Shown: piece after piece, positions 52,953 through 62,736 of the stretch
Numbering within the stretch: the first letter of the stretch is position 1
How the letters are laid out: every line of letters starts with the position of its first letter
Assembly: GCF_027125355.1 (NCBI RefSeq)
Contig: NZ_CP114052.1
Span: 248,001 to 312,000, forward strand
DNA from: Peptostreptococcus equinus
Lineage (GTDB): Bacteria > Bacillota > Clostridia > Peptostreptococcales > Peptostreptococcaceae
DNA length: 64,000 bases
Direction of reading: 5' to 3'
The notes under the pieces: generated by a model
What the model was told of the DNA's origin: nothing
What the model saw: the letters and a program-made list of their open reading frames with translations, nothing else
Databases searched by the model: none
Position numbers and translations under genes: made by a program

Positions 52953-55376
52953 ATGGATAATAAATATTTTAATGTGTTGGAACTAGAGAAAATAATAGAT
53001 TTACTTTCACAAAAAGCATCTTCAGAATTAGGTAGAAACATAATAAAAAATCTTGAACCTATGAGTGATTATTATAAGGTAAAAAACTCATTGGAAGAGA
53101 CTAGTGAAGCACAATCAATTTTAATAAAGAGAGGACATATACCACTTGCAGGAATAAATGATATAGCAAATTATACAAAAAGAGCTGAATTAGGAGCAGT
53201 ATTAGATGCGGCCAGTCTTTTAAAAGTTTGCGATACAATGCGTGCAAGTAGGCTTATTTCAAATATATTAAGTAAAAATATAAAAGTTGAAACTTTTGGT
53301 AATGAAGAAACATCAGTTTGGCAAAATGATGATACTATTAATTATCCTATAATCCAGTCACTGGCTTCAAGCCTATATATACATAAAGACATAGAAGAGG
53401 ATATAGGAAATGCTATTGTTAGTGAAATTGAAATATCAGACTCTGCATCCTCTGAACTTAGGAATATTAGAAGAAAAATAATTCAAAAGAATCAATCTAT
53501 AAGGTCTAGGTTAAATACTATAATTTCGTCTACTACTTATCAGAAATATTTGCAAGATGCAATTATTTCTATGAGGGGAGATAGATTTGTAGTTCCAGTT
53601 AAGTCTGAGTATAGGTCTGTAGTAAATGGTATAGTACACGATCAGTCATCATCAGGTGCTACACTTTTTATTGAACCCATGTCTATAGTTGATATGAACA
53701 ACGATTTAAGGCAATTAAAATTAAGAGAAAGAGAAGAGATAGATAGAATACTGGCAGATTTATCTGATAAAGTTGGTTCAGTGTGTAGAGAACTAATATC
53801 TAATCAGGAAATACTTGCTAGGATTGATTTCGCATTTTCAAAAGCAAAGTTATCAATTTCAATGAGAGCGATTGAACCAGTATTAAACTCAAACAATAAA
53901 TTTAAAATAATAAAAGGCAGGCATCCTCTATTAGAAAAGGATAAAGTAGTTGCAAATACAGTATATTTAGGAGATGAATTTTCAACTTTATTAATTACTG
54001 GTCCAAATACAGGTGGTAAAACGGTAACAATAAAAATGGTTGGACTATTTGCTTTGATGACACAATGTGGTTTACACATTCCAGCTGACTATGGTTCTTC
54101 AATGTGTGTGTTTGATAATATTTTTGCTGATATTGGAGATGCACAAAGTATAGAGCAGAATCTCTCAACATTTTCATCTCATATGACTAGAATAGTAGAT
54201 ATTACACAACAAGTAAGCAAAAAATCTTTAGTAATATTTGATGAATTAGGAGCAGGTACAGATCCAGAAGAGGGTGAAGCATTAGCTATTGCTATACTTG
54301 AAGATATAAAGAGGGCAGGTGCATTATGTATAGCGACAACTCACTATAGTGCACTCAAAAAATATGCATTAGCTAAAAAAGATGTAGAAAATGCAGCAGT
54401 AGAATTTGATATGGATACACTTTCGCCAACTTATAGATTGATGATTGGTGTTCCTGGAAAATCAAATGCTTTTGAAATATCAAAAAAAATCGGTCTAAAA
54501 ACTTATATAATAGAAGAAGCAAAAGAATTTTTATCTAGTGATGATATTGAGTTAGAAGAAGTTTTACAAGGTATTGAAAAAAATAGAATTAAAATAGATG
54601 AAGAGTTAGAAAATATAGAGCTCCTAAAGAAAGAAATAGAATTTAATAAAGAACAATATGAAAGAAAGATAAATAAATTCCAGGCATCTAAGGATAAAAT
54701 GTTAGAAGATGCTAGAAGTCAAGCTTTTTCAATAGTAAGAGATACAAAAGAATCTTCTGAAAAAATAATTAAAGAATTGAAAGAACTTGAAAAAATAAAT
54801 GAAGCTAAGGATAGAGATAGAAGAATAGAATCTATAAGAAAAGAAATTTCTCAGAATATGGGTTCACTTCAGCCATCCTTAGAATCAATAGTAGTTCCAA
54901 AATATTCTTCAAAAGAAATTAAGAGCTTAAAGCCAGGACAAAATGTAGATATAGTTACCTTAAGGCAAGAAGGGGTAATAATTTCATCTGATGACAAGAA
55001 AAAAGAAGCATTAGTGCAAGTTGGTATTATGAAAATGATGTTGCCATATAAATCGCTAAAGGTATCAGACAAAAAGGCTAAATCTAACGTAAGTAAGTCA
55101 ACTAGAAAAATAATAAGATCAAAATCAGGTAATATTAAAAGAGAAGTTGACTTAAGAGGTATGAATTTAGAGGAAGCCATAATGGAAGTTGAAAAGTATT
55201 TAGATGATGCTAGTATGGCTGGTCATGAAGAAGTTACTATAATTCATGGAATGGGAACTGGAGTATTGAAAAAGGGAATAAACGAGTGGCTAAAGAAAAA
55301 TGTACATGCTAAATCATTTAGACCAGGCCAGTATGGAGAAGGTGGACCAGGAGTTACAATAGTAAAAATAAAATAA
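52953..55376 (+). CDS. mutS2: MutS2 endonuclease/ribosome rescue ATPase
   Basis: About 807 residues. Core and clamp-like domains, ATPase with ITGPNTGGKTVTIKM (Walker A, about 345-360), SSFSSHMTRI-like region, FDELGAGTDPEEGEALA (Walker B) and TTHYSALK. A coiled coil (about 505-640) leads to a KOW-like segment and a C-terminal Smr domain (VDLRGMNLEEA, IIHGMGTGVLKKG). It lacks the mismatch-recognition domain. MutS2 acts on recombination intermediates or collided ribosomes. The start at 52953 fits family length and GATGGTGA; an ATG 27 bases earlier is possible. Confidence 0.93.
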   Translation: MDNKYFNVLELEKIIDLLSQKASSELGRNIIKNLEPMSDYYKVKNSLEETSEAQSILIKRGHIPLAGINDIANYTKRAELGAVLDAASLLKVCDTMRASRLISNILSKNIKVETFGNEETSVWQNDDTINYPIIQSLASSLYIHKDIEEDIGNAIVSEIEISDSASSELRNIRRKIIQKNQSIRSRLNTIISSTTYQKYLQDAIISMRGDRFVVPVKSEYRSVVNGIVHDQSSSGATLFIEPMSIVDMNNDLRQLKLREREEIDRILADLSDKVGSVCRELISNQEILARIDFAFSKAKLSISMRAIEPVLNSNNKFKIIKGRHPLLEKDKVVANTVYLGDEFSTLLITGPNTGGKTVTIKMVGLFALMTQCGLHIPADYGSSMCVFDNIFADIGDAQSIEQNLSTFSSHMTRIVDITQQVSKKSLVIFDELGAGTDPEEGEALAIAILEDIKRAGALCIATTHYSALKKYALAKKDVENAAVEFDMDTLSPTYRLMIGVPGKSNAFEISKKIGLKTYIIEEAKEFLSSDDIELEEVLQGIEKNRIKIDEELENIELLKKEIEFNKEQYERKINKFQASKDKMLEDARSQAFSIVRDTKESSEKIIKELKELEKINEAKDRDRRIESIRKEISQNMGSLQPSLESIVVPKYSSKEIKSLKPGQNVDIVTLRQEGVIISSDDKKKEALVQVGIMKMMLPYKSLKVSDKKAKSNVSKSTRKIIRSKSGNIKREVDLRGMNLEEAIMEVEKYLDDASMAGHEEVTIIHGMGTGVLKKGINEWLKKNVHAKSFRPGQYGEGGPGVTIVKIK

Positions 55377-55420
55377 TATACAGATAAAGAGCCAAAATAA
55401 TAAAATTATGGAGGTATGAT

Positions 55421-56293
55421 ATGAAAAAAGTAATGGTTATTATCAATCCAACAGCTGGATCGACAAAGGGACCTAAGTATATAGAAAAGATACAGAAAAA
55501 ATTTTCAACATTTTTTGATGAGATAGATATTAGAATCACTAAAAAATCTAAAGATGCCTCTGAATTTTCAGGTCAAGCATGTGATTTAGGATATCATAGC
55601 ATATTCGCACTTGGTGGTGATGGTACTGTAAATGAAGTAATATCAGGTATGGCTTTAAAAGAATACAGACCAAAATTTGGTATTCTACCAGGGGGTACTG
55701 TAAATATGTTGGCTAGAATGTTAAATATACCTATGAGAGTAGATTGGGCAATTAAACGATTGGACTTCAATAGATATACTCCACTAGATATAGGAAAAGC
55801 TAATGACAAATATTTTGCATATATATTTAGTATTGGAGTAGTAGCTGAAGCTATTCATAATGTTGGCATTGATGAAAAAACAAGGTATGGACCTATGGCT
55901 TATGCCTTTAGCACAATAAAAAATATAAGAGATGACAAAGTAAAACAAGTGTCAATAGAAACAGAAAAAGATAAATACTATGGGCCTGCAAGTCATGTAT
56001 TAATATTGCTTAGAGATACATTTGGCCATATGAGATTAGTAGAAGATGAAGATGAGTATGGGTATGCAAATATATTAATCTTGAAAAATAGTGACTTTCT
56101 TACAAAAATGAGACTAATTCCGAGTGTTATGGAAGGGGCTGTTGAGAAAAATAAAGATGTAGTTTTTTTAAAAGCTAGTAATATAAAAATATGCTCTACA
56201 GAAGATATTGAGACAGATTTAGATGGAGATAAGGGAGATAATCTTCCAGTTGAAATTGAAGTATTAAAAAAACATATAGAAGTTTATTATTAA
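55421..56293 (+). CDS. Diacylglycerol/lipid kinase (YegS/DgkB family)
   Basis: 290 residues. Nucleotide-binding start VMVIINPTAGSTKGPKYIEKI, then ALGGDGTVNEVISGM (about 62-76) and FGILPGGTVNMLARML, which replaces the usual GTxNDfAR; the C-terminal half is the beta-sandwich lipid-binding domain. Phosphorylates a membrane lipid, probably diacylglycerol. GGAGG ribosome site. Confidence 0.87.
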   Translation: MKKVMVIINPTAGSTKGPKYIEKIQKKFSTFFDEIDIRITKKSKDASEFSGQACDLGYHSIFALGGDGTVNEVISGMALKEYRPKFGILPGGTVNMLARMLNIPMRVDWAIKRLDFNRYTPLDIGKANDKYFAYIFSIGVVAEAIHNVGIDEKTRYGPMAYAFSTIKNIRDDKVKQVSIETEKDKYYGPASHVLILLRDTFGHMRLVEDEDEYGYANILILKNSDFLTKMRLIPSVMEGAVEKNKDVVFLKASNIKICSTEDIETDLDGDKGDNLPVEIEVLKKHIEVYY

Positions 56294-56437
56294 AATATTA
56301 GGACTTTAATATTAAGTAAATAATCAAGTAAAATAGACTAAGATATTGATATATTAAAAAATCTAGGTTAATATATAATATTGTAGACTAAAATATAGAA
56401 TAATTATATAAATATAAATGGTAATGGAGGATTATTA

Positions 56438-58138
56438 ATGGCAGATTATAAAATTGTTGTATCTGAAAAATTAAAAAGCCAAATAGAAGATATGACGTTG
56501 GAAGAAATACAAGCATTGATTGAAATTCCACCTAATAAAGAAATGGGTGATTATGCTTTTCCATGCTTTAAATTAGCTAAATTATTTAGAAAAGCTCCGA
56601 ATATGATAGCACAGGACATAGCAGAAAAAATAGAAGTTGGCGATGGAATAGATAAAGTTGTAAATCTAGGAGCATATGTAAATTTCTTCGTGAGCAAGGG
56701 TGAATTAGCAGAAAAAGTAATAAAGCAGATTTTTGATGAGAAGGAAAACTATGGTAAGAGTGATATCGGGAAAGGAAAAAATATTACAATAGATTTCTCA
56801 TCACCTAATATAGCAAAGCCATTCCATATAGGTCATATTAGAACAACAGTAATAGGTAATGCACTTTATAAAATATATAATTCTCAAGGCTTTAATGTAA
56901 TTAGAATAAATCATTTAGGAGATTATGGTACTCAGTTTGGTAAGTTGATAGTAGCTTACAAGCTATGGGGAAATAAAGAAGCAGTTGAAAAAGAACCAAT
57001 AAAAGAGTTGTTAAAGTTATATGTAAAATTCCATGATGAAGCAGAGCAAAAACCAGAAATGGAAGATGAAGCTAGGGCATGGTTTACTAAGCTTGAAAAT
57101 GGAGATCCAGAAGCAAAAGAATTATGGCAGTGGTTTAGAGATGAAAGTTTGAAGGAATTTCAAAGAGTATATGACTTATTAGAAATTGACTTTGATTCAC
57201 TGGCAGGAGAAAGTTTCTATTCTGATAAGATGCCAGCTATAATTGATGAATTAAATAGCAAAAATTTAATGATTGAATCAAAGGGAACAAATATAGTTGA
57301 TTTAGAAGATGTAAATCTTCCTCCAGCTTTGATTCAGAAAAATGATGGTTCTTCATTATATTTGACTAGAGATTTGGCAGCAGCCGAATATAGAAAAAAA
57401 ACATACGATTTTTATAAAGCAATTTATGTTGTAGGATCACAGCAGGAATTGCATTTCAAACAATTGTTCAATGTTCTTAGAAAAATGGGATATGAATGGT
57501 ATAAGGATATGATACATGTTCAATTTGGTATGGTTGCTCTTGAAGAGGGAACAATGTCAACTAGAAAAGGTAGAGTGGTGTTTCTCGAAGATGTATTAAA
57601 ACAGGCTATAGATAAGACTAGGGAGATAGTTAAAGAAAAGAATCCTGATGCAGAAAATATAGATAAGATAGCTAGAGAAGTCGGTGTAGGAGCTGTTGTA
57701 TTCCAAGAATTATCTAATAGTAGAATAAAGGATTATACTTTCTCTTGGGAAAGGACTCTTAGTTTTGAGGGTGAAACTGGACCATATGTACAGTATACTC
57801 ATGCTAGATGTTGTGCCGTAAAGAGAAAGGCCAATGTGTATATAAGCTCTGATATAGATTTTAACTTACTTACAGATGAAGACTCAACAGATGTAATAAA
57901 GGTGTTAGAATCGTTTAATAAGTCAATAGTACATGCTATGAATAAAAATGAACCACACATTGTGACTAGATTTGTACTAGATTTAGCTCAAGCCTTTAAT
58001 AAATTCTATCACAATAATATTATTATTAGCGATGATATAGAACTAAGAAATGCTAGGCTTGCATTAGTAGAAGCAACTAGACAAACTATAGAGAATTCAT
58101 TAGCTATACTAGGAATGAAGTCTCCAGAAAAAATGTAA
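56438..58138 (+). CDS. argS: Arginyl-tRNA synthetase
   Basis: 566 residues. N-terminal Add-1 domain, class I signature HIGH at residues 130-133 (AKPFHIGHIRTT), KMSKS-equivalent TMSTRKGRVV (about 380), and a C-terminal DALR anticodon-binding domain. Charges tRNA-Arg. Monocistronic, preceded by a GGAGG site; the 144-base upstream spacer shows no T-box. Confidence 0.95.
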   Translation: MADYKIVVSEKLKSQIEDMTLEEIQALIEIPPNKEMGDYAFPCFKLAKLFRKAPNMIAQDIAEKIEVGDGIDKVVNLGAYVNFFVSKGELAEKVIKQIFDEKENYGKSDIGKGKNITIDFSSPNIAKPFHIGHIRTTVIGNALYKIYNSQGFNVIRINHLGDYGTQFGKLIVAYKLWGNKEAVEKEPIKELLKLYVKFHDEAEQKPEMEDEARAWFTKLENGDPEAKELWQWFRDESLKEFQRVYDLLEIDFDSLAGESFYSDKMPAIIDELNSKNLMIESKGTNIVDLEDVNLPPALIQKNDGSSLYLTRDLAAAEYRKKTYDFYKAIYVVGSQQELHFKQLFNVLRKMGYEWYKDMIHVQFGMVALEEGTMSTRKGRVVFLEDVLKQAIDKTREIVKEKNPDAENIDKIAREVGVGAVVFQELSNSRIKDYTFSWERTLSFEGETGPYVQYTHARCCAVKRKANVYISSDIDFNLLTDEDSTDVIKVLESFNKSIVHAMNKNEPHIVTRFVLDLAQAFNKFYHNNIIISDDIELRNARLALVEATRQTIENSLAILGMKSPEKM

Positions 58139-58228
58139 AAGTTTTTGTTGGTAAAATATTTTTATGTGAAATAAATGTGAATTTATTAAAAAAAATTAAC
58201 GTTATATTAACTTTAAATTCATATTGTA

Positions 58229-58257
58229 TTGAAATTAATTTCATAGAGTTGTATAAT
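58229..58257 (+). promoter_or_regulatory. cstA promoter with overlapping palindrome
   Basis: TTGAAA (58229-58234), spacer 17, TATAAT (58252-58257). A perfect 14-base palindrome TGAAATTAATTTCA (58230-58243) overlaps the -35 box and is a candidate operator. Confidence 0.65.
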
Positions 58258-58259
58258 CT

Positions 58260-58284
58260 AGAGGGGACTATATTTTGCCCCTCT
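58260..58284. promoter_or_regulatory. Inverted repeat at the cstA transcription start
   Basis: Arms AGAGGGG/CCCCTCT separated by 11 bases, starting 2 bases after the -10, so it spans the likely first nucleotides of the transcript. G/C-rich arms stand out in this AT-rich sequence. It may be a repressor site or a 5' hairpin; no T-run follows, so it is not a standard terminator. Confidence 0.5.
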
Positions 58285-58308
58285 TAAATTTTATATGGAG
58301 GTATTTTT

Positions 58309-59763
58309 ATGATTACATTTATTATTGGTTTAGTAATACTAATCGTAGGTGGAATGGCTTATGGTAAATTCGTTGAAAACGTATTTGAACCAGATGATAG
58401 ACCAACTCCAGCTACAAGTATCAACGATGGTGTTGATTACGTTCCTATGGATAAGAAGAAGAATGCTTTAATAGAATTGCTTAATATAGCTGGAACGGGT
58501 CCCATATTAGGACCAATTCAGGGTATATTATTTGGACCTATAGCATTTATATTAATTCCAATAGGCTGTGTTCTTGGAGGAGCAATGCATGACTATTTCT
58601 GTGGTATGATATCAATCAGAAGCAAAGGTATGCAGATGCCAGCATTAATAAAAGAACATCTTGGAAATAAGGTGTACAAGATATATAATATCTTTGTTAT
58701 TTTCCTAATGATATTAGTTGGAGCTGTATTTATTTATACTCCAGGAGATCTTATCATTGTAAACTTATTAAAACAAAAGTCTATTATAGGAAATCCAATA
58801 GTTTGGGTAGTGTATGGTTGTATATTCTTATATTATTTAGCGGCTACACTTTTCCCAATAGATAAAATTATAGGTAAAGTGTATCCGATATTTGGTGCTA
58901 TACTATTATTGTCAGCAATTGGTATATTCTTTGGTCTATTCTTTAAAGGTTACAAGTTAGATAACTTATCTATGGCGAATTGGATGGGATCACATCCACA
59001 GGGAGTACCTCTACTACCGGTATTCTTTGTAACAGTAGCATGTGGTATAGTTTCTGGATTCCACTCAACTCAGGCAACTTTGATAGGTAGATCAGTTAAA
59101 GATGAAAGAGAAGGAAAACATACTTTCTATGACATGATGATACTTGAAGGTTTCATAGCGATGATATGGGCAGCAGCAGCTATGGGTATATACAATTATG
59201 GTGTACCTGCAGAATTAGTTGGTAAGCCAGCAATAATAGGTTTAGTTGCCAATGATATGTTAGGTAAAATCGGTGGATTAGTAGCTATTATAGGTGTCAT
59301 AGTACTTCCAATCACATCAGGAGATACTTCACTAAGAGCTGCTAGACTTATGATAGCAGACGCCATAGGTTATGATCAGTCTAAACCATTAAATAGAGTT
59401 ATACTAAGTGCATTTATATTTACTCCAGTTATAGCTATATTAATATTTGCAAAGATTGATGCTAAGGGATTCAATATATTATGGCAATATTTTGCATGGG
59501 CAAACCAGACAATAGCTGTTTTTGCTTTTGCAATGATTTCATTATATTTATATAAATTAAAGAAGCCATACATAATTTCTTTAATACCAGGTATGTTCTA
59601 TACATTCATTATTTCATCTTATTTATTAGGTGCTAAAATTGGATTTAATGTACCTCAGAATATAGCAAATATAGTGGGTGTAGTACTTGCTATAATATAT
59701 GCTTATTTAATTGTAAAAGCAGGCAAGAAATCTTTACAAAATAGTGAAAGATTGGCAGCATAA
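58309..59763 (+). CDS. cstA: CstA-family transporter (carbon starvation/pyruvate-peptide type)
   Basis: 484 residues with about 13 membrane helices, shorter than the roughly 700 of E. coli CstA, as in clostridial homologues. Conserved family segments: NIAGTGPILGPIQGILFGP (about 64-82), HDYFCGMISIRSKG, and GFHSTQATLIGRSVKDEREG (about 247-266). Substrates in the family include peptides and pyruvate; which applies here is unknown. The promoter carries two inverted repeats, implying control, and a terminator follows. Confidence 0.88.
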   Translation: MITFIIGLVILIVGGMAYGKFVENVFEPDDRPTPATSINDGVDYVPMDKKKNALIELLNIAGTGPILGPIQGILFGPIAFILIPIGCVLGGAMHDYFCGMISIRSKGMQMPALIKEHLGNKVYKIYNIFVIFLMILVGAVFIYTPGDLIIVNLLKQKSIIGNPIVWVVYGCIFLYYLAATLFPIDKIIGKVYPIFGAILLLSAIGIFFGLFFKGYKLDNLSMANWMGSHPQGVPLLPVFFVTVACGIVSGFHSTQATLIGRSVKDEREGKHTFYDMMILEGFIAMIWAAAAMGIYNYGVPAELVGKPAIIGLVANDMLGKIGGLVAIIGVIVLPITSGDTSLRAARLMIADAIGYDQSKPLNRVILSAFIFTPVIAILIFAKIDAKGFNILWQYFAWANQTIAVFAFAMISLYLYKLKKPYIISLIPGMFYTFIISSYLLGAKIGFNVPQNIANIVGVVLAIIYAYLIVKAGKKSLQNSERLAA

Positions 59764-59779
59764 TAATACTTATAATCTT

Positions 59780-59809
59780 AAAAACCTCCAGTTATCTGGG
59801 GGTTTTTTC
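59780..59809 (+). terminator. Intrinsic terminator after cstA
   Basis: Arms AAACCTCCAG/CTGGGGGTTT, loop TTAT, then T-run. Confidence 0.85.
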
Positions 59810-59892
59810 TTGAATTAAATAGACTTGTTTACATATTTAAGCATTAAAGTTAAAATATAAGCTAGAGGTAAAATATTTAGAAGGAGTTTGGC

Positions 59893-60888
59893 ATGAAAAA
59901 ATTAGAAGAAAATATAGAAAAATTATATAAGGATTTATTTTTGTGTGAATCTCAATCTATGCAGTATTTGATATTAATAGGAAGTAAGGTTATAGAATTA
60001 AATCAAAATAATAATATTATAGTAAATATAGACAGACTATATGATGAATTTGTGTATTTTAAATATTACCATAGAGAAAAAGTTAACTATGGAATAAAAT
60101 TTTTTATTCCTTTAATGTTAGTTTCAAGAAATTTCCAAGCTTATGAATATACACTAATTGATTATTTAGACAAGTATACTAGATTTTTCTTTATTGAAGA
60201 TAAAAAAAACACTTATTTTTTAGATATTATGACTTTAGATATTTTAATTAGATCCCTAATTATAGATAGAAATTTTATGAAAAATAGTGATAAATATGAA
60301 GAATTTATTTCAAAATTACTGGATAAGGTTAAGGAATATAATCCACAAGGTATTAGTAAAAAAGATATGATACATTTTCAGCTTGAAAAAATAAAATATA
60401 TAGAAGATATACATAAAATTGAATGGAATGAGTTTTATTCTAGATTCAAAGTATTAGAAATTATAAATAGATTGAAGAACACAGAAGAAAGAAAAGTAGA
60501 CAAAGATGTTTTCAAGTTAAGAGAACAAACTATATTATTTTATTATTTTATCAATTTTATAGACAATCAAAATATATCAAAAAATGAAAATACAAACTTG
60601 TGTATGGAAAATAGTAGCAATACATTCACAAAGGACTTTATAGAATCTATGGGCAAATATATCATAAAACTAAGAAATAAAGCTGTGAGTAAAAATAAAT
60701 ATGAAAGAATTGGACAAAAGCCTAATCCTAGAAATTTTGTGTCTTATAGGGTGGGTAAAGAATTTACAGATCCCATATTAAATAATTCTAAAATTATAGA
60801 AAAAGAAATTGAAAATGATGAATGCAAAATGAAATTGAGTACTAAGACAGGTATTTATGAATTTATTTTGCCAATTAAAACAAAATAG
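59893..60888 (+). CDS. Unknown protein upstream of B12-radical SAM gene
   Basis: 331 residues, charged, mostly helical by composition, no signal peptide or clear membrane helix. I recognise no family. A Lys/Arg/Pro patch near the C-terminus (IGQKPNPRNFVSYRVG, about 272-287) precedes a short beta-rich end. It lies 11 bases before the radical SAM gene and is probably its operon partner. AAGGAG site before the ATG. Confidence 0.55.
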   Translation: MKKLEENIEKLYKDLFLCESQSMQYLILIGSKVIELNQNNNIIVNIDRLYDEFVYFKYYHREKVNYGIKFFIPLMLVSRNFQAYEYTLIDYLDKYTRFFFIEDKKNTYFLDIMTLDILIRSLIIDRNFMKNSDKYEEFISKLLDKVKEYNPQGISKKDMIHFQLEKIKYIEDIHKIEWNEFYSRFKVLEIINRLKNTEERKVDKDVFKLREQTILFYYFINFIDNQNISKNENTNLCMENSSNTFTKDFIESMGKYIIKLRNKAVSKNKYERIGQKPNPRNFVSYRVGKEFTDPILNNSKIIEKEIENDECKMKLSTKTGIYEFILPIKTK

Positions 60889-60899
60889 GTGGTGATTAG

Positions 60900-62684
60900 G
60901 TGAAAGTATTGTTGAGCACCTTAAATTCCAAATTCATACATACCAATCTGGCTATTAGGTATATTAGAGAATACTCAAGAGATTTGGAAGGTAAGGAATA
61001 TAAGGTTGATTTAAAAGAATATACCATAAATAATTCTATAGATTATATAATAAAAGATATATATAAAAGAAAAATTGATATTTTAGCCATGTCAACATAT
61101 ATATGGAACATAGAAGATACTATTAGATTATGTGAAAACCTAAAAAAAATAAATCCTGATTTAATAATAATATTGGGTGGTCCGGAAGTTTCATATGATT
61201 ATATTGATTCAATAAATAAGTATAAATGTATAGATTATATATTATATGGAGAAGGCGAAAGAATTTATAGAGAGTTGATTGAGAATTTGCTAGGAAAAAT
61301 TGATATAAGTAAGGTTCGAGGTATTGCATATAGAAAAGGGGGCTATGCAGTAGAGAACCCTCCTATGCCTTTGATAGAAAATTTAAATGATATACCAAGT
61401 CCTTACGAAAATATAGATGTACGCGAGTATGAAAATAAAATAGTATATTTTGAATCATCTAGAGGATGTCCTTTTAATTGTCAATATTGTTTGTCATCAG
61501 CTATTAAAGGACTTAGGTACTTCTCTACTGATAGGATAAAAAGAGATTTAAAAAATTTAATAGATGCAAGGGTATCTCAAATAAAATTTATAGATAGAAC
61601 TTTTAATGCAAATAGAGAGATTGCAAAAAATATAATGAGATTTTTGATGGAAAACGACAATGGAATTACGACTTATCATTTTGAAGTCACAGCTCATTTG
61701 ATTGATGATGATATGTTGCATTTTTTAAAAAATTGTAAACCAGGTCTATTCCAGTTTGAAATAGGTGTACAATCTACAAATCTACAAACATTAAAAGCAG
61801 TTGGAAGATATGATGATTTCAAAAGATTAACAAAGGTAGTAAACACAATTAGTTCATATAGGAATATTCATCAACACTTGGATCTTATAGCCGGGCTGCC
61901 ATATGAAGATTTTGACAGATTTTCACAGTCTTTTGATGATGTATTCAGCTTAAAGTCTCAATGCTTACAGCTTGGTTTTTTAAAAATGATAAAGGGAACA
62001 GGGATTAGAGAGCGGTCAGATGAATTTGATTATGTGTATAAGGACTATCCTCCATATGAGATATTATCTAATAAATTTATGACATATGAACAAATTTTAG
62101 AATTAAAGGATATAGAAGAAATATTGGAAATTTATTATAATTCGAGGAATTTTTCTTTATCTATAGAATACTTACTAGAGAGATATTATGATAGTCCATT
62201 TAAATTTTTTAGGGAAATGGCTTCATATTTTAATGAAAATGGATACTTTGATTTAGCTAATGCAAAAAATAAATTATATGAAATTTTACTAGATTTTGCT
62301 AAAGAAAGAGTATTTAAATCTAAAAATAAATTAATAGAAAATGATATTTTTAATGAAGTAGTAAAGTTTGACTATATATCTATTGGAAAGGTAACTAGTC
62401 TGCCAGTGTTTTTAAATAGGATAGATGTAAATGATTATAAAAACAAAGGACATAAATTCTTGCAAATAGAGGAGAATCAAGTAAAGTATACACCTAATAA
62501 TGAATTTCAAGCAGCTAAAAATATAATAAGGCATGTTCACTTTGAAGAATTTAAGTACAATATTATGGATATTAAAAAGGATTTAAAATGTAAAATTGAA
62601 CAAAGGCAAAATACAATTTTATTCTATTACAATATAGATAAAATATTTGAAAAATCATATGCTTATGAGGTAATTCTACCTTAA
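60900..62684 (+). CDS. B12-binding domain radical SAM protein (DUF4080-like)
   Basis: 594 residues. N-terminal cobalamin-binding-like Rossmann domain (about 1-135; ILGGPEVSYD), radical SAM core with the [4Fe-4S] motif CPFNCQYC (Cys190, Cys194, Cys197), and a C-terminal extension of about 200 residues as in DUF4080 proteins. The usual DxHxxG cobalamin motif is not visible, so B12 may bind base-off without a His ligand or not at all. GTG start behind GGTGGTGA. The substrate is unknown; probably co-expressed with the preceding and following genes. Confidence 0.8.
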   Translation: MKVLLSTLNSKFIHTNLAIRYIREYSRDLEGKEYKVDLKEYTINNSIDYIIKDIYKRKIDILAMSTYIWNIEDTIRLCENLKKINPDLIIILGGPEVSYDYIDSINKYKCIDYILYGEGERIYRELIENLLGKIDISKVRGIAYRKGGYAVENPPMPLIENLNDIPSPYENIDVREYENKIVYFESSRGCPFNCQYCLSSAIKGLRYFSTDRIKRDLKNLIDARVSQIKFIDRTFNANREIAKNIMRFLMENDNGITTYHFEVTAHLIDDDMLHFLKNCKPGLFQFEIGVQSTNLQTLKAVGRYDDFKRLTKVVNTISSYRNIHQHLDLIAGLPYEDFDRFSQSFDDVFSLKSQCLQLGFLKMIKGTGIRERSDEFDYVYKDYPPYEILSNKFMTYEQILELKDIEEILEIYYNSRNFSLSIEYLLERYYDSPFKFFREMASYFNENGYFDLANAKNKLYEILLDFAKERVFKSKNKLIENDIFNEVVKFDYISIGKVTSLPVFLNRIDVNDYKNKGHKFLQIEENQVKYTPNNEFQAAKNIIRHVHFEEFKYNIMDIKKDLKCKIEQRQNTILFYYNIDKIFEKSYAYEVILP

Positions 62685-62736
62685 AATAAATTACTGTGTT
62701 ATAATAGGGTGTTATAGTTTTGAAAAGAGGTAAATT

